Assembly (NCBI RefSeq): GCF_039555335.1
Contig: NC_092642.1
Span: 9,682,752-9,746,751 of the forward strand
Direction: 5' to 3'
Origin: Amphiura filiformis
Lineage: Eukaryota; Echinodermata; Ophiuroidea; Amphilepidida; Amphiuridae
Length of the DNA: 64,000 nucleotides
A program made the position numbers and the translations under genes. The notes beneath the pieces are model-generated. The model ran no database searches. It was not told where the DNA came from and saw only the letters and a program-made list of their open reading frames with translations. Of the stretch, positions 62,057-64,000 are shown one piece after another; the first letter of the stretch is position 1; the number at the start of each line of letters is the position of its first letter.

Positions 62057-63468
62057 GTAAGTGATGATGTATCATGTTAAAATCTTTGAATTTGGTAATT
62101 GTTGACTTTCTGTTAAGGGATCTGGAATGAAGCGTTTTGAGCGTTTCAACAGTATTTTTGTGGGACATGAGAGCACATCAGACATATCAAATTGCATTCT
62201 GAATACGAAGAATGTCTTTCTGATATCAAATAATTTTCATTTTTGAAATTCACGATATAATACAAGTTTTATGACAAATTATTAAAATTTGATATTTTTC
62301 ACATTTTTGATATATTACAGTCCTCAAAGTAAATTTTATAAATCTAATGACATATTCTTAAAGTGTATGTACCTGGGAGAAAAGCCGACAATTAATTGAA
62401 AATTTTGACCTTTCATATTTAAGATATGGATTTTTTCCCCAAAAAGACCTAATTTTTTATGGTGTTTATGGAAAAAAAATCCATACCTTCAATACGAAAG
62501 GTCAAAATTTTCAATTGATCGTCGGATTTTCATCCCACCTACATACACTTTAAGAATATATCATCAGATTTATAAAGTTTACTTTGAGTACTGTTAGATA
62601 TCAAAATATCAATTTTAATCATTTGCCATAAAATGTGTATTACATTGCAATTTCAAAAATCAAAATTATTTGATATCAGAAGGACATTCTTCAGATTCAG
62701 AATGCAATTCGATATGTCTGATGTGCTCTAATGTTCCACAATAAATACTGTCCAAACGTTCATACCCCAGCCCTTAATGTGATGCAAATCTCAGAAAAGA
62801 CCTTTACTTGAAGCAAGAAATAAGCCAGTTTGAGATTTGATGTTTTAAATCGAGGGGTCAGTGACACAAAGACGTAACGTAAGATTTTGATATCAAAATT
62901 TTCAGAAACATGAGCACTTGCCAATAAACACATAGTAACTCCATTTAGCACCCCATTGAAATCAATGAGGACCATTTTCTTTAAATTAAACTCATTTTTC
63001 TCAGAATGGCAAAAATGGAGTTACGTCTTTGTGTCACTGACCCCTCGAAATGTGAATTTGGTAATTAATTGTTGACTAAAGTGATGTGTATAAGTGAAAG
63101 ATTATAACTTCAACCACATGCATTATACATTATTTCTGAAATTTCTTGTGAGTTTCCTTGTTTCCATCTGTTCAGTTTCAAAGTTTGAATTTCCTTCTAA
63201 AGTTGTCATTTTAATTCCTGATAGAAAGCATTCAAACGTAACTTTGGACAAGCGTAACTTTGGACAGTGGAAAGTGAAATAGATTATTTATTATGTTGTT
63301 TATAAAGAACATTTGAAAACAAACATAAAATTTTACATGAACTGGAACTCAATATTGTATTTTTTAGATGTTGATGTATCAATAATTGCCAGTTTCAATC
63401 GTATGAATGTCTTGTGTCCAGATCCTGGTCTCATCCCACAAGCTTTAAGTACATCTGATTTATTAGAG
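61891..63468 (+). CDS. LARP7: LARP7, La-related protein 7 (first two coding exons; continues off the window)
   Basis: LARP7 binds the 3' U-rich end of 7SK snRNA and keeps the 7SK snRNP, which sequesters P-TEFb, stable. Two exons join in phase: [20 protein letters not shown] ... [20 protein letters not shown] and [13 protein letters not shown] ... ALSTSDLLE. They form the first part of the La motif, and [12 protein letters not shown] and YVDVS..ASFN are closer to LARP7 than to genuine La. The rest of the La module, RRM1 and the C-terminal xRRM lie beyond the right edge. A splice acceptor upstream of the ATG implies a non-coding first exon. Confidence 0.87.
62112..62777. mobile_element. 666-bp foldback element with TTAA ends in LARP7 intron
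   Basis: TTAA at 62112-62115 and 62774-62777; ends TTAAGGGATCTGG and CCAGCCCTTAA. Arms of about 300 bp, e.g. AGAGCACATCAGACATATC near 62171 against its complement near 62714. The centre holds GGTCAAAATTTTCAATTGA and its inverse. No ORF. Confidence 0.8.
62778..62846 (+). pseudogene. Stray copy of the LARP7 La-motif exon end
   Basis: GATGCAAATCTCAGAAAAGA and TTGAAGCAAGAAATAAGCCA match the last ~65 bases of the first coding exon. Changes include a stop (GAGATTTGA) and loss of the donor. After the inserted 62851-63047 MITE the similarity resumes (GAATTTGGTAAT ... TTGTTGAC near 63053-63077 against 62087-62107), so exon end plus intron start were duplicated together. Confidence 0.85.
62851..63047. 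mobile_element. 197-bp MITE with perfect 28-bp inverted ends
   Basis: CGAGGGGTCAGTGACACAAA plus GACGTAAC, exactly inverted at 63020-63047; AAAT on both sides as a 4-bp TSD. It interrupts the duplicated exon/intron fragment, so it is younger than that duplication. Confidence 0.85.
63368..63468 (+). CDS. LARP7: LARP7 second coding exon
   Basis: Acceptor TTTTTTAG; AT completes Tyr and the frame runs [20 protein letters not shown] to LLE; donor GTAAGA at 63469. Confidence 0.87.
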
Positions 63469-64000
63469 GTAAGAGAACTATATGTCCTTTTAAATTATAA
63501 AAAGAAGTAGCAGAACCAAAAAGCTATGTTTTAATTCTTATGAAGGTACTGCTGAGAGTAAGTTTGTTTTTGTAAAGGTATTTGTTTTTATCTTCTTAAA
63601 ATTCACATAAGTAATGTGAAAAAGTAATCAATCGTTACAGTCGGTTCCGATCAGGGTAACGCCAAATTGTCGGCTGCACTTGCCTGTCCTATAAAAATAC
63701 CCTGACCAGCTATCTACGGCGACCCCCTTCGTTCACCAGGTCACTTGTGCCTGGCTGAAGTTTCGTCAGCGTTATCTCCTAGATTTCAACTGTTAATGCT
63801 TAGATATGCTCGACATTAAAAAAAAAGGAAAAAAATTAATGGATCTAAAAATTTATATTGCACCTTAATTAAACATGGCTTTAGTTCTTGAGCAGTGTTT
63901 GAAATAAACCAACATTTGCAATAGCCATTAAAGTTCAGATTGATGTTGAAGTCAGCATTGAGTCTGTCTTCCTGACTTTGGTAACAAAATGTCACACAAA
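63469..64000. other. LARP7 intron, cut by window edge
   Basis: A CpG-richer patch at 63640-63780 (GGTTCCGATCAGGGTAACGC, later TACCCTGACCAGC) may be a MITE fragment. No further LARP7 exon recognised. Confidence 0.4.

Overview
The window is eukaryotic, most likely from a marine invertebrate animal. Genes are split by many introns with GT-AG borders, the DNA is AT-rich, and non-autonomous transposons are dense, many still showing target-site duplications (TSDs). The palindrome TAGGCCTA recurs often. The proteins look like deuterostome invertebrate ones; an echinoderm is plausible, but this is inference and not proven by the sequence.

Two host genes are visible, both on the plus strand. SEC31A, the outer COPII coat subunit of ER export vesicles, spans 24054-45350 in 20 coding exons that I could join phase by phase. 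They give about 1214 codons, close to the usual length of animal Sec31A. Three reading-frame breaks and one in-frame TAG interrupt it, so the copy is either affected by assembly errors or a decaying allele or duplicate. The first two coding exons of LARP7, the 7SK snRNA-binding La-related protein, lie at 61891-63468 and run off the right edge.

Layout: 1-4850 holds tandem foldback repeats and a non-LTR reverse transcriptase relic cut in two by a 1.9-kb insertion. 5.6-13 kb is a nest of MITEs plus a candidate CpG-type promoter near 11.2-11.5 kb. 14.8-21.25 kb is a 6.5-kb composite with hAT-like ends that contains giant palindromes and a decayed mariner. 24-45 kb is SEC31A, whose introns carry MITEs, a six-copy gene-restricted repeat, a 120-bp satellite, a tRNA-like locus and stray copies of its own exon sequence. 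48.5-58.6 kb holds an inverted pair of Mutator-like MITEs around a hAT-like MITE, into which a young 5.3-kb LTR retroelement has inserted. 59.7-61.8 kb has another RT relic and more MITEs. The rest is LARP7.

The most unusual object is the LTR element at 51531-56819 (minus orientation). It has near-identical 0.94-kb LTRs, a 4-bp TSD and a duplicated tRNA-Lys primer-binding site. It has no pol. Its only long ORF is a protein of about 439 residues with a complete Y-box-type cold-shock domain, an acidic middle and a helical C-terminus: apparently a host nucleic-acid-binding domain carried by a non-autonomous retroelement.
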